Shown piece by piece: positions 48,215 through 58,939 of a stretch of 64,000 nt of DNA. The translations under genes and the position numbers were made by a program. The stretch lies in the NCBI GenBank assembly GCA_963682025.1, contig OY821519.1, forward strand, positions 104,418,480 through 104,482,479. The letters run 5' to 3'. Position 1 is the first letter of the stretch. Each line of letters opens with the position of its first letter. This DNA is from Cordilura impudica. Taxonomy: Eukaryota > Arthropoda > Insecta > Diptera > Scathophagidae. Below the pieces are notes generated by a model. The model was not told where the DNA came from. It saw only the letters and a list, made by a program, of their open reading frames with translations, and made no database searches.

Positions 48215-48270
48215 AATTCCCGTCATTAGTTTATTTAAAGACAAGTGAATGACGGGAATTCCCGCACTTC
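48215..48270. promoter_or_regulatory. Paired CGGGAATTCCCG palindromes upstream of piggyBac 2 start
   Basis: tgcgggaattcccgtcatta near 48217 and aatgacgggaattcccgcac near 48250 are inverted copies of each other and each contains the palindrome cgggaattcccg. They lie 115-170 bp upstream of the transposase ATG (48100), where transposase-binding or promoter elements could be. Function is inference. Confidence 0.5.
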
Positions 48271-48528
48271 AGCCGAATGTGTTAATAGTACAAAATATAT
48301 AGAATTTACATATGTGTGGAAAAGCACACACAAGGGTCAGCAACGTCACTTTTTAAATATTTCGTTATAAAAAAACGTTTTTGAATCAATTAATGCGTTT
48401 TCTGTGCTAATTTGATGCGACAGTCAAAGTCAAGAAATTTCATGAACATATCTTAAATATTTTTTTTTTTATGTACAAAATAATTTCATATTGTGTGGTT
48501 TTCCACACAAGGGTGAGATGAAGGTTAA

Positions 48529-49800
48529 GGATATTTTTAGAGTCATGGCTTGAAAATAAATAATTAAAAAATTAAATTAATCTAAATCACATAGTTCAAG
48601 CTTCAATTATTGACTAACAAAAAATTGAATCCTCACGAACGATGCTAGATGCATGTAAAAAATATTCTCTAAACTCTAATATACAAACCTTCATCTGATC
48701 GTGTTAATTCCATTATAAGCCATATACACTCAAAAAATTTTGCAATAAAACACTTTATTTAGAGACAAATATGTTTGCTTTTTATTCTATGTATTAATTA
48801 TTAGTGAATTATTTGCTCTTAATATTTTATTAAATATACAAGAATCAATCATAACCTAGGTCAATGATGATTTTGTTTTATTTTATTTGTATAATAAAAG
48901 CTAAGGTTACATTACTTACATTTTACACTTACACACACATGAGATTACAAATACTATCTTGAGTATTTTTAATTTTATATATAAATACATGTATAAATGC
49001 CAGAATACATTTGGAAAAAATTTGTTACTTTTTACATTTCATTAACTAATTAATTTTTTTATATTAATAAATACATATTTATATTCCTAATACATTCAAC
49101 TTAATTATTTTTATAATTGCTTCATTATAAAATTTACAATATTCGTTTTGTTTTTGAAGTCTTTATAATCCATTCTCAAGACACATTCATCTTTTATTTT
49201 TACTACGAATAATGAATTAAATTTTATCATATAAGTTATATTTAAACAATTATAATATTTACTTTATAAGGATTTTTGTCATTTTTTATATCTATTATTT
49301 TTCTTCTGATTTACAAATTATATATTATACACCTACAATTACGAGATTTCGTATTTATATTATTAACAGTAACAATTACAATTAGTTTACTTCATTATAC
49401 ATTAATTTTATCGCTTTCATATTAATTAGCAAGCAGGACCAACATAAAGGGTATTCACCACAGATGTAAATACTTATACTGGTATGCATTTACATCACAA
49501 CTTTTCAAGGCTAACATCTATGCAACAAACTAAGCCAAGAAATTTCTGAGCATTTAGATATTACGTAAGTTCAGCAAAGACTCCAGCGGAGATAGGTGCA
49601 GCCATAAAAAAATTACATATTTTTTTTTAAATTTTTGGATATAGCACTGACAATGATAAAAAAGGTTCCATTCTAAAAAATGTGCCACGAAGAAGAGGTT
49701 TTTGCTAATTGCATTTTTGTTGCCGAAAAATGTGACTTTGATTCAGGAATATATTCCGTCGTTCCTATGTGCTACTCCCACAAAGAAAAAGGAAATATGT
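48529..49800. other. Very AT-rich stretch without features
   Basis: About 1.2 kb, mostly poly-T/A. No open frame with a domain. From about 49680 an 80-codon frame (49702-49941) runs into a GC-rich island and lacks a recognised domain. Confidence 0.5.
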
Positions 49801-49809
49801 ACGAGATGT

Positions 49810-49905
49810 GAAAAGAGCGGGAGTGGAATGCGGAAGCCGCGTGGTGCCGTACAAGGCGCGGGCACTCCCGAAGTTAGACGCGCGCGGTACGTGACCCCCA
49901 CGACT
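49810..49905. other. Short GC-rich island with inverted repeat
   Basis: About 95 bp at roughly 60% G+C in a region near 25-30%. cgggagtg near 49818 and cactcccg near 49863 are perfect 8-bp inverted copies, and several gcgcg runs occur. No function recognised. Confidence 0.55.
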
Positions 49906-49984
49906 CTGCTTGCATTTCATACCAAGTTTCATAAAAGTTGATTTTAGATTTTTCCATTTTTATATATTAAAATGAGTCGGGAAT

Positions 49985-50740
49985 TTATAACTGACTAGTA
50001 TAGACCAGCACTCGAAATTCGAGTGCAAATTCTATGAAATAATATTTTTTAATTCAATTTTTGTTTTCCAATGTTTTTTTTTTAGTCTATACATATAAAA
50101 AATTTATGAATATTTAAATGAGCCTAAATGTATGTTAATCAATTTTAGCAATTCACAATTCAGCACAGAGCGTCTGATATGTAATTTAAATCATTCACAT
50201 TTGCAGGGCGTAACTAAATATTGTAAATATTTTATTTTATTTAATTTAATATATTTTTAAGATAGATGAAACATACATTTTATCACTCTCAGCTTCTTCT
50301 TCATATGAACTATAACTATGCCAATTTTCACACTCCTCCGTGGCCGCATGTTGCCTAAAAAGGGGACTAAAAATTTACCTTCACGTAGTAATATATAGAT
50401 TACGAAATTGGTTTACGTTAATGTTTAAAAACAGTATTTCCAACATCAAAGCTATTTGGTTGTTGGTTTCATAACCGTCAGGCGGTACGTCGACAAATAA
50501 CAACCAAACAGAGGTATTTAGCAGCAGACTTAAGAAGTAATGGAATATAATAATTTGTTGCCCCTTCCGCTGCTTCCCGCATCTCACATAACAGGTTCGT
50601 TCGATATGATAAAAAAATCGAACATTTGAACTTTTTAAGTTCAAATGTTTTCTGGAATACGTTGAAAGCCAACGGTTAAAAAATTTAAACCATTGAAAAA
50701 TGCATCGTATGAGCATAGTAACCAAATAAATTCAATTTTT
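49985..50740. repeat. Repeat start with palindrome and AT-rich spacer
   Basis: actagtatagaccagcactc is followed by a cactcgaaattcgagtg palindrome (about 50009-50026). A related start in the opposite orientation lies at about 55990-56030. Minus-strand open frames at 50381-50725 overlap each other and carry no domain I recognise. Confidence 0.45.
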
Positions 50741-50744
50741 TATA

Positions 50745-50985
50745 GGTTGGAGCAGAAAATATGTCAGTGTTTGGAACTACTACTCGTACAACTTTCGCCA
50801 TTGAAGCATATAATGGGATACTTTGTCAAAATACTAAAAAATTATGAGTTTAGCAAAGCATTAGATTAGGAGCTTTTGATCAACTGTGGTGGAACATATG
50901 GAAAAAGCCAGCGGAAAAGGAGTGCAATTGATAAAGCTACGAAAATTGAACAGGCCAGTATTGAACTCCAGAATGTAAAATGACT
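50745..50985 (+). pseudogene. MULE-like transposase fragment
   Basis: The plus strand reads SVFGTTTRTTFAIEAYNGIL near 50768-50830. After a frameshift come LLINCGGTYGKSQRKRSAID and KIEQASIELQ to a stop at about 50983. In insects the TTRTTN.(V/I)EAYN and (L)INSGG..K..RKR blocks belong to the C-terminus of a Mutator-like (FLYWCH-associated) transposase family; this match is from memory. Only the last ~75 residues are seen. Confidence 0.5.
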
Positions 50986-51650
50986 GCTTCGGGCTTTCCT
51001 AATCTATTAAAACCCGCCCATATATCAGCTCGTACGATTTTGATAAAATTTTGATATGTGTGCCTAATAGTCCATAGAAGTTGAAAGAAAAAATAATTTT
51101 TTTGATATCTGCCCGGACATCTGAGATATAGCATGGGAATTTAAATACCCGACAGGCCATGGGTGATACTTTCGCTTTGACTTATTTACCAAAAAATATC
51201 GCTCAAAATTTACCACAAAATTAACATGCGCCATATTATTTAATAAATGTAAATTTGCTTTCTTCCTCGTTATCATATCCGCCAAAAATACCGCGCCCTT
51301 TTTTGACGTTTCCCTTCCTTCACCAAGAGTAGAAGTGTTTTTTTTTTCATAATTAGCCAGACACTGTGTGTACGTACGTACGCAAAAGAGAGTTTGTCAT
51401 ATTAGTGATGGTCGTTGTGTAAAAAAGTGATCAAAATCAGAAAAAATTAGCATACATATATTGTAGCTAATTATAACAATTGTCGTAAAGGTAAATTCTT
51501 GGCTTAGGCCACACGATCTTGTTGGTCAAATCGGGAATCATTGAGCTGCGCTCTGATAAAAAAATGTATTTCTAGGGAAGGGGTAAAAAAATACAGCACA
51601 CTGTTACGTTTGACAACTTTTTCACAAGTCGCAAGCTAATGACTCGTTTA
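50986..51650. other. Unassigned repeat-like stretch
   Basis: Minus-strand frames at 50937-51134 and 51064-51285 (HPWPVGYLNSHAISQMSG, FYQNFIKIV-like text) look like a translated interspersed repeat, not a known domain. No ends recognised. Confidence 0.35.
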
Positions 51651-51657
51651 CCGTACG

Positions 51658-51783
51658 ATGGATTCTTCGCTTTGGGAACTGTTCGTGAAAATCGAGCCAT
51701 TGGTAAATATCCATCGCGGGACATCTGACTTTCGTTTTGATACGAACAATTCTAAACTCGCTGTGTGTTGGAACGATAATGCT
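51658..51783 (+). CDS. Candidate first exon of an unidentified gene
   Basis: ATG at 51658 opens 42 in-frame codons (MDSSLWELFVKIEPLVNIHR ... NNSKLAVCWNDNA) ending exactly at a strong donor, gct|gtaagttat (51784). Codon usage is less AT-biased than the flanks. I do not recognise the protein; it might be a transposon gene. No second exon was found; a foldback element follows in the would-be intron. Confidence 0.3.
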
Positions 51784-51839
51784 GTAAGTTATTGCTAATT
51801 GGTCTATCGATTATGCCTTTTACATTTATTTCTAATGAC

Positions 51840-52216
51840 TAATGCCCGTTTTCTCAATAGGCGATTATATTTTATCCCAACGAGAAACTGCCGATTAAAG
51901 AAATTTGGTTTTCTCAATGTCTGGTTTGCTTTTATTTTGTCGCAAAGCTAACCGGCACTCATCTGCCAATTATTTATTTATCGTACAGATAAATTATTCT
52001 CCCAACTTTCATATCAATTTTGAGAGGCATTTCCAACTGAAAATAATTCTCCCAACTTTCATGCGTATTTTGAGAGGCATTGCCAACTGAAAATAATGTT
52101 TTTGTCGGTACATTGAGAAAACCAAAATTGTTAACAGGCAGTTTATCGGTACAATAAATTTATGTCCTGGTTAAGTAACAGCCAGTTTGACAATACATTG
52201 AGAAAACCGGAATAAG
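51840..52216. mobile_element. Nested foldback (palindromic) element
   Basis: gttttctcaata near 51849 and ggttttctcaatgt near 51907 on the left are inverted copies of acattgagaaaacc near 52110 and 52194 on the right. Two 50-bp direct repeats containing cccaactttcat and gagaggcatt lie inside (51992-52093). No coding capacity. Looks like a foldback or MITE-type element. Confidence 0.6.
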
Positions 52217-52827
52217 TGAGTTAACATATCCCGGTTTGTCTAAGGGAAGTTCAAGAACGGACACTTTAACCATAGTAATTGTATCCTACATTGAACATAA
52301 TACTTATCGTAAGCTAATGTATACATTAGTTTCTTGTAACGAGTAACAAAAACCTATTGTGAATTGCATTGAGTTACTTTAAACGTATCGTAAGCTAAAA
52401 TTAACCAATGAAGTAAGCTGTAGTTATACCAAAAATAATTTTAATTACTTACGTAATCTGCAGCTTTCATCCAAACCGGTGATGAGCAAACACGCCTCTA
52501 GAAAACGATCTCTGGTTTTATTTATAGATATTTTGAATAAGGGAAATATAAATCTCTAAAACTCTCTTTTTTTACCACTTGCAACGAATCGTTTATAGTT
52601 CCTCCACTTCACGAGAAATTATAAATTGATAAGGCAGATCTCTCAAAGGTTTAGTCTTTAGGTTTCCTAGAACTTGCCGCCCTGTTCGTCATCTCAACCT
52701 GTCAGATCCTAATATTAAAGGTTAACCCCGGAAGAGTCTACACAGTACTTGAGAAGAGAATAATTTTGTCATGTGATACTCATATTGGATATGTTTTAAC
52801 ACATTGTTGCCTGCTATTAGAGTTTTG
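52217..52827. other. Stretch without recognisable genes
   Basis: No domains and no repeats matched to the rest of the window. Confidence 0.45.
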
Positions 52828-55154
52828 TTAAACCTTTCACAACCGAACCTAAACTGCTTGAAAAAAAAATTTTGTTTTGTGGATTCGTATTTCTAAACCA
52901 TAGTGTCGTCAAAAATATTTCATTTTAAATCCTTGAAGGAAAAAATCCATGGGACATATATATCCCATTGGTCATCAATGGTCAAAATTATTGAGCAACT
53001 AATTTACTCCGCTCAAAGCTCACACCCGGCCAGAAGCAAAGTTAATTTTGAAAAAAATTACGACAAAAAGTGTCTACCTTTGTGGGCAATCTGCCCTTCC
53101 AGAAACCGTATCCCATGAAATCTTAGCTGATCCTGTTTCAGAGACATCAACAATTTCAATTTCACAAAAAGGAAAATTTGGTAAAAACCCAAATACATTT
53201 TTCATATCTAATAAGGTTGAAGGTCTTGTAAAAAGGTTCATAAACAATAACTTTGATATAAATAATGCCAAGTTTCCGAAGCAAACTTTCGTTACATGTC
53301 GGCTAACTTTGAATGAGAGGGATAAAGGAATTGTTAAAAGACCTCTACCCCCATGCCTAGTTGTACTGATTTCAATGTATCCAAGGATACAAGAAGCAGC
53401 CCATTTTGTAGTTGCTGCATTTATGTGACAGCCTCTTTCATTTGAAAAAAGGCAGAGGAAAGATTCGCACATTCGCTTCAAGCATTGACGAAACTAAAAA
53501 TATTGCACAAAATGGGAAGAACTCAAAAGATTCTATTGAACTTTGTAAGACGTGTTTTCAGGAAATAGGTAAGCGTATTCGACATTCTTGCCATAGTAAG
53601 CCATCATCATCTCAGGCCCGTGTAAATATTTCGGATATTGCAGAAAAATTACATGAAAAACAGCAAAATCAACTAATCTATTCTCAAGAAAAATGAAATT
53701 ATTTAGATAGCTTGGAACCAAAAGCTAGAGTTAATTTTACAGCTGATATTTTAGACAATTTTTACCCAATTACTGAGAAAAATATCTAATTTCATTCGTA
53801 CTTCTGCTGGAAGGCAATCAGTACCAGCAAATTACGTCGATCATATGCGCTCCAAATCGAACAAACTTAGCCATACTTGCAAAGAGGGCATTTATCAGTT
53901 TTAAATTGAATCAAATAAAATAGAAAGAAGTAAGATCAAAATTATGGCTGGCGGTGTTCACAAATTCTTCAAATTTTCAATTTCTGTTTTAGATGATGAT
54001 CCAATTCAAATAGATAGTAGTGAGAATAAAAAAATGCCGTACTCTAATGGCGGAAGTTTTTAAAAAAAAAGAGGAAATGGAATGGTGTTTATAGATTAAT
54101 ACTTTTATGTATAGTACTAAATATGAAAGAAACTTACGAAAATGTAGATATCCGTATATCTTTTCAAAGTGCAAATGTTTACCAAACTCTTAAAATTGAT
54201 GTAATTCTTGATCATTTAGAGCAGGGTCTTATACATTTGAATTGTGATGTTTTGGGGTTATGGTCCGAATAAGCTGGTGAATCCAATTATAAAGAATTTC
54301 TTAAACTTTGGGATGGATTCAAGATCAGTATTATCGATGATCCAACATTTTCGGCACGATTCAAAAAGCGGTAGTTACTTTTCCTTCTCAGCATTTATAA
54401 AAAATATTGTTTTGGATTAGGACTATTGGACATTTTAACAAAAAAGCGCCGATGTGTCTATCCCAAGGATGATGTGGAAATGATATCCACTCTGTTAATT
54501 AAACTTGGAGTTACATATTTTTCAAATCAAACAATATTTCCTAATTTTTTTTTTTTTTTTTTTGAATTGAAATGTTGATATTTCTGAAGCAGGATCAGCT
54601 AGGATTTAATGTGATACGGTTTCTGGAAGTGCAGATCGCCAACAAAAAGATAGCATAATCACTTTTTGTCGTCATTTTTTCAAACCGAACTTTGCTCCTG
54701 GCCGGGTGCCTTTTAATTTATAATTTAATTAATTGTTGATTTAATATTATGAATATTTTTTTTTTTAATAAAAATATAAAACTATAAAATATCTTTTTAC
54801 CATTGACGACCATATAGGTACCGTACTGAATTTTTAATATACCGATTACAAATATTTTGCTGTTTCCGAAAACCATAAATACTGGATCATGTTATATCAA
54901 AATTGTTATGTTTTTGGTTAAATAACGTCCGAATTAATGACATCCAATATGAAAAAAAAACATAATTTTCAGATTTTGGGGTCACCGTCTTAGGTCCTGT
55001 GAATACATGTGCCAAGTTTTTTGGTATAGTCTGAAATCTAAGACTATCCTGTATCGACTCAAAACAGCCTTAAAAAAATCAGTTGGAAAATATGGAAAAT
55101 ATAAGAACAACTGAAAATGGAACATATATATCCCATTATTCGTGAAAGGGTTAA
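52828..55154 (+). mobile_element. TTAA-flanked DNA transposon with long inverted arms
   Basis: TTAA at 52828-52831 and 55151-55154. The ends are short inverted repeats (left acctttcac, right reverse complement ccctttcacg). Near each end lies a catatatatccc motif (52955, 55124). Long subterminal arms, 53022-53162 and 54563-54709, are inverted copies at roughly 80% identity, with the perfect block gatacggtttctggaag on the right. The superfamily could be Kolobok or piggyBac-related; not settled. Confidence 0.62.
53022..54540 (+). pseudogene. Transposase-like relic of the TTAA element
   Basis: Plus-strand blocks: LCGQSALPETVSHEILADPV and NPNTFFISNKVEGLVKRFIN (53080-53250), FVTCRLTLNERDKGIVKRPL (about 53290-53345), IRTFASSIDETKN and CKTCFQEIGKRIRHSCHSKP (53465-53605). 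Then NYLDSLEPKARVNFTADILD (about 53697-53755), LMAEVFKKKRKWNGVYRLIL and MKETYENVDIRISF (54045-54170), and LDILTKKRRCVYPKD (54425). Cysteine/histidine spacing suggests an N-terminal zinc-binding region. I remember an unnamed arthropod repeat-protein family with this order; unverified. Frameshifts and missing blocks make it inactive. The coding start lies in the left arm. Confidence 0.5.
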
Positions 55155-57130
55155 AACGCGTTCATACCAAGTAGTGAACAGGTAAATTTATATGATTATT
55201 ATTCTAGTGATGTTCAAAATATAATGACTTGATTTTCTAATGAACTATTTTTCATATAACACCCATCAAAATTTATATGCTTTATTAAAGAGCACAACAG
55301 TTAAGCCATGCTTGGACATTTCAGTGGCCCTTAAAAATGAAAATGCGATCTTGGGGAATGACGGGGTCCATTTCGTTTCCTTGCTATATAAAACTATTAA
55401 ATGTGAATTTTGGGGACAACCAAATAAAGAATAGTTGAAAAGTTGAAAATTTGAAGTGTGTTTAGATGGGGAAAGTATAACTTTGTTTCAGATTTGTAGT
55501 TTAATTTTTTCGACAAGTTGCTATATGAATAGTTTTCTGTAGAACGTTTTATTTTCATACAAAGTACTTAGGAAGGCTAAATTTACTGCATATTTCAGAA
55601 AAATCTCATTTTGCTCGAAATCCGCAAAAAAATCCGTGTAAAAAATTTCTAGCAGAGGGATTTACATAAAAATGTATTATCTATAATATTAATAGGCTAG
55701 GCGATTCTTTGTGAACGATGTTTTGTTCTACCGTTTTATCCCGATTTGGACCAAACGTATATTAATTTAAAGATTTTTGTTTTTAGCCGTTCTGCAGGTT
55801 TACAAATTTTTAAATTATTTCCTTTATTTTGAGTAAATTGCATTTAAAGTTGCTACTAACACATACATAAAATTATACATATGCTATGTGTGTTTTATTA
55901 AATCTATTAATGTGTTTGTTAATGAGTTTGTTATCTTCATTCACAATAATAATAAACCAAAAAAGTGTTGGTTTGTGGATTGGTTAAGTTGAAAAATAAA
56001 GCTGCCCTCGAATTTCGAGCGCTGGAATCTGCTAGTTATTATTATTGCTTTAAATTCCTAAGTGGAACATAGGGCTTCAACAAATGAATTTCGTTGAATT
56101 CTGTATAAGGCTATAACAAATAAGGCTACAATTAATCTTTTATATGTTTTTAACAAAGCCTTAACGTGCCAGATCCATTTTATTAAATTTTGTTTACGAA
56201 AATTTTTTAAAACTTAAAAAAGGAGCTTTCAAAATTTTATAACTTTCGGTAGCATTGCGCAATGGGTTAACAACGTGGTAATAAAAAAATACCTTATATC
56301 TGAATAGTTATAAGTATAGTGATGAAAAGAAAATGATGGTTTTGATCAATTTCTTAAAGTTGAAAAAAGTGCCGCCAAATTGCAAATTGCCGCAAAAGTG
56401 GTCTAGGGCATTTGCTATTTCTTTTCCACTTTTTCTTCGATTTTTAATTCATAAAGCTTTTACAGAGATAATTTAATACTAAAATTGACTTATATAGCAA
56501 CTTGTTCAAAAAATTAAACTATAGAACGAAATTTTCATAAAATCTCAAAAAAAGTCATATTTCCCCATATAAATAATCTTTATCCGATTCTCCCCAAACT
56601 TCACCTTTATAGTTTTACATAGAAAGGAAACAAATTGCAGCCCGATGCTCCCAAAAATCGCCACTGGACGTAGGACCACGTATACCGTTGAACGCATCCT
56701 GGATATGTTGGAAATATTTAAAAAATCTAAGAAACACACCTTTGTTAAATACGCTCCAGCTGGTAAGTGGTGCTGTACCAGAAATAATTTGGGAATCGTT
56801 ATGAGGGGCATTTTTTCAATTTTTTTTTCAGTCACTCCAATTGATTCAATATTAATTTTTTTTACGTTCAATTAACAATTAATATATAAAATAATATATT
56901 TTGTAGTTTTCGTTGGGTACTCAGCTCAATGAAATATTAACGATTTTTTAATTAACTTTATTTAGAATACTCTGAGTTTGAAATTTATAAAGTTTTGAAT
57001 TTAGAAAATTTCCAAGATTTCGTGACAAAAATCGTATTCAACTTACATTTGTGCATCGAAATTCTTCCATTGGTCCCATAATATAGATTCTCGATATGGC
57101 ACAGTTTAACAGAATAATTTAGATAAAACA
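55155..57130. repeat. Inverted interspersed repeats around 55.3-56.7 kb
   Basis: 55300-55630 (plus) and about 56430-56700 (minus) are inverted copies: aaaactat(t/a)aa..tgaa.ttt.ggg and agtttaattttttcgacaag versus the reverse complement of cttgttcaaaaaattaaact. Between them a minus-oriented element (about 55640-56030) starts actagcagattccagcgctc and contains a cgaaattcg palindrome like 49985-50026. Open frames at 55240-55434 and 56545-56875 are repeat-derived. A ctg|gtaagt donor-like site near 56763 follows a coding-like read (TTYTVERILDMLEIFKKSKK), function unknown. Confidence 0.45.
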
Positions 57131-57262
57131 TTTGGGGCCGTATGTAAAAAAGTTAAAGTGTACTTCAAGTCGACTTTATCAACAAATTTTATATGAAAAA
57201 CATACAATAAAGTCTACTTGAAGTACACTTTATTTTTTTTTTTGCATACGTCCCTTAATGTT
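57131..57262. mobile_element. Foldback MITE
   Basis: Left ggggccgtatgtaaaaaag ... aaagtgtacttcaagtcgac; right taaagtctacttgaagtaca ... tttgcatacgtccc. The arms pair nearly throughout, leaving a loop of about 30 bp near 57190. Too short to code. Confidence 0.72.
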
Positions 57263-57658
57263 TTACAAAAATTCGCTACGGTTGCGACTTGAAGTGAACT
57301 TTTGGCGTTGGTGGCCGACCCTTCAATTATCTTCTATTTTTTTTACGATAAGACCTTTGAAATTTTTCCAACTTTGAATCTTAATTAAAAAAGGAACATA
57401 TTTTGTGATATATAATCTTACCTTGAATTTACCTTTTAATGCCGCAGCTAATCAACTATGAAATCGATATTTTACTACTTAATAAGTTAAATCATAACTT
57501 GAAATCAATATTATTAAGGATTAGTATACAATAACAGCACAATAAATTAAACGTATTTCATTAGCAATAAATTATAATTAAAGCCGGAAGCGACATTCAG
57601 TTATACTCGTACTCTCACAGCATGAACTTTACAAAAGGGCTCACCCACCAACTCTCAA
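57263..57658. other. Spacer without recognisable features
   Basis: AT-rich, no repeats or open frames of note. Confidence 0.45.
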
Positions 57659-58490
57659 TTAGATAAGCATATAATATAATGACGAAGGCTTAAGTAATCT
57701 CGTTCTTGAATACAATTTACTACATATTGACAATGAACAAAAATTTTCCACTTTTCTATTAAAAAATGTAAAATACTGTTTTACCCTTAAGCTTAATGTT
57801 GAAAAAATATTTGTATTATTTGTGTTTTGTGATATACTATATAATTTTAAATATTCCAAACGATGGTTGCTAACGTTGTACAGTTTGCTGTTGTTTATAT
57901 CAGGAATAATTCCTTTACCATTTATTTGTGTTTTAAGGTTTAAAGTATTTTCGACCTTTATTTTCTTTATACTCTGGCCAAGAGTTGCGCTTACTGGCTT
58001 CCCTTGTTGTTGTAGACAATGAGTGCACTTATGGTTTATCTGGTTCGTTAATTGATGATGTCTTTGTTTAATTGACTCCACAGCATATGGTAATGTTGGA
58101 TCGAAATTTTTTGTTTCCCTGTCAACTCTCTTATCATTGTATTGTATTACAAAAAAGTTGATTAACATTATAGGTATTTCGTTGTGTTTAATATAAATAT
58201 AGAGTTGGAGTTTCAGGTAAAATCTTTTAATCACACCAACGAACATATGTACTATATCTCCGAATGCTCGCATGTATGCCATTGTCATTGTCAACATCAA
58301 TGCCAGTAGTACGAAGTATTTTCCATTGAAATGATGTGTGGAAGCATTCGAACGTAATGCACTTTGTTCTTTTTCGAGACACTGTCGAAACTCTTTATAA
58401 TCAATCCTTGTTATGGCGCAGTAGTGGTTAAGCATGCATACACCTTCACAGGGATCATTCTGGTAACGTACCGCGTTGGCTCGATAATAT
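57659..58490 (-). CDS. Candidate host-gene exon encoding a small membrane protein
   Basis: On the minus strand a good acceptor (tttcatttacag) at 58491 opens an exon reading YYRANAVRYQNDPCEGVC, then MLNHYCAITRIDYKEFRQCL, to a stop at 57659. First Met in frame at 58435 gives 258 residues. A cysteine-rich segment (C..C....C..........C) precedes one likely membrane helix (YFVLLALMLTMTMAYMRAF, about residues 40-58 after the Met). A later CTHCLQQQGKPVSATLGQSI segment looks coding too. A donor-like gttg|gtgtga occurs after the helix, so the second half may be intron. Not recognised as a transposon protein; I cannot name it. The 5' exon was not found. Confidence 0.42.
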
Positions 58491-58765
58491 CTGTAAATGA
58501 AACGAAAAAGAGATTTCTTAAGAAGTCAACAGCTTAAAGAAATAAACAAAAAAATAAAGATAATAATGAAAGAATCAAATCAAATTTAAAATACAAGAAT
58601 AAATCTTAAAACCCGATTATGAATTCGTGCTTTAACCAATCTTCTTCTACTGTTCGATTTTTTTAAGAGAGATTTTGTGTTTTTGTATTAGAGAAAATCG
58701 CTTTAATAGTTACGCTCATCACTGAATCGCTGATCAGCTGATTGTATAAAGATGTACGTATACGT

Positions 58766-58874
58766 ATGAACAATTATCATAAGTCTCAAGATGTGGTAGA
58801 TTTTGAATGCAGTTGGACTAACTGTTCAAAAAAGGTGGCAGAAGGGCTTCCGGAAAAGCTCCATAAGTTCATAG
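58766..58874 (+). CDS. Candidate first exon, unidentified
   Basis: ATG at 58766 opens 36 codons (MNNYHKSQDVVDFECSWTNC, then SKKVAEGLPEKLHKFI) ending at a donor-like atag|gtagtg. A CX5C motif is visible. It lies 275 bp from the oppositely oriented exon at 57659-58490 and is followed by the 18-bp minisatellite. Unrecognised; could be host or transposon. Confidence 0.28.
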
Positions 58875-58939
58875 GTAGTGATAGTAACTATAAAGTTTTA
58901 ATATAATTTTAATTAAATAAAAAAAATTGCATCTATTTC

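Larger units (their letters stand above)
46037..48528 (-). mobile_element. piggyBac-like transposon 2, complete ends
   Basis: TTAA at 46037-46040 and 48525-48528 flank 2,484 bp. The ends share a perfect 15-bp TIR, ccttcatctcaccct. Subterminal inverted repeats lie near 46078-46107 and 48309-48338 (core catatgtgtggaaaagcaca, about 28 of 30 bp matching). The transposase gene on the minus strand has three exons (see separate entry). Confidence 0.93.

Noticed and set aside
50381..50725. 114-codon minus-strand frame opposite the MULE-like region
   Set aside because: Two overlapping frames with no recognisable domain; likely chance or repeat-derived.
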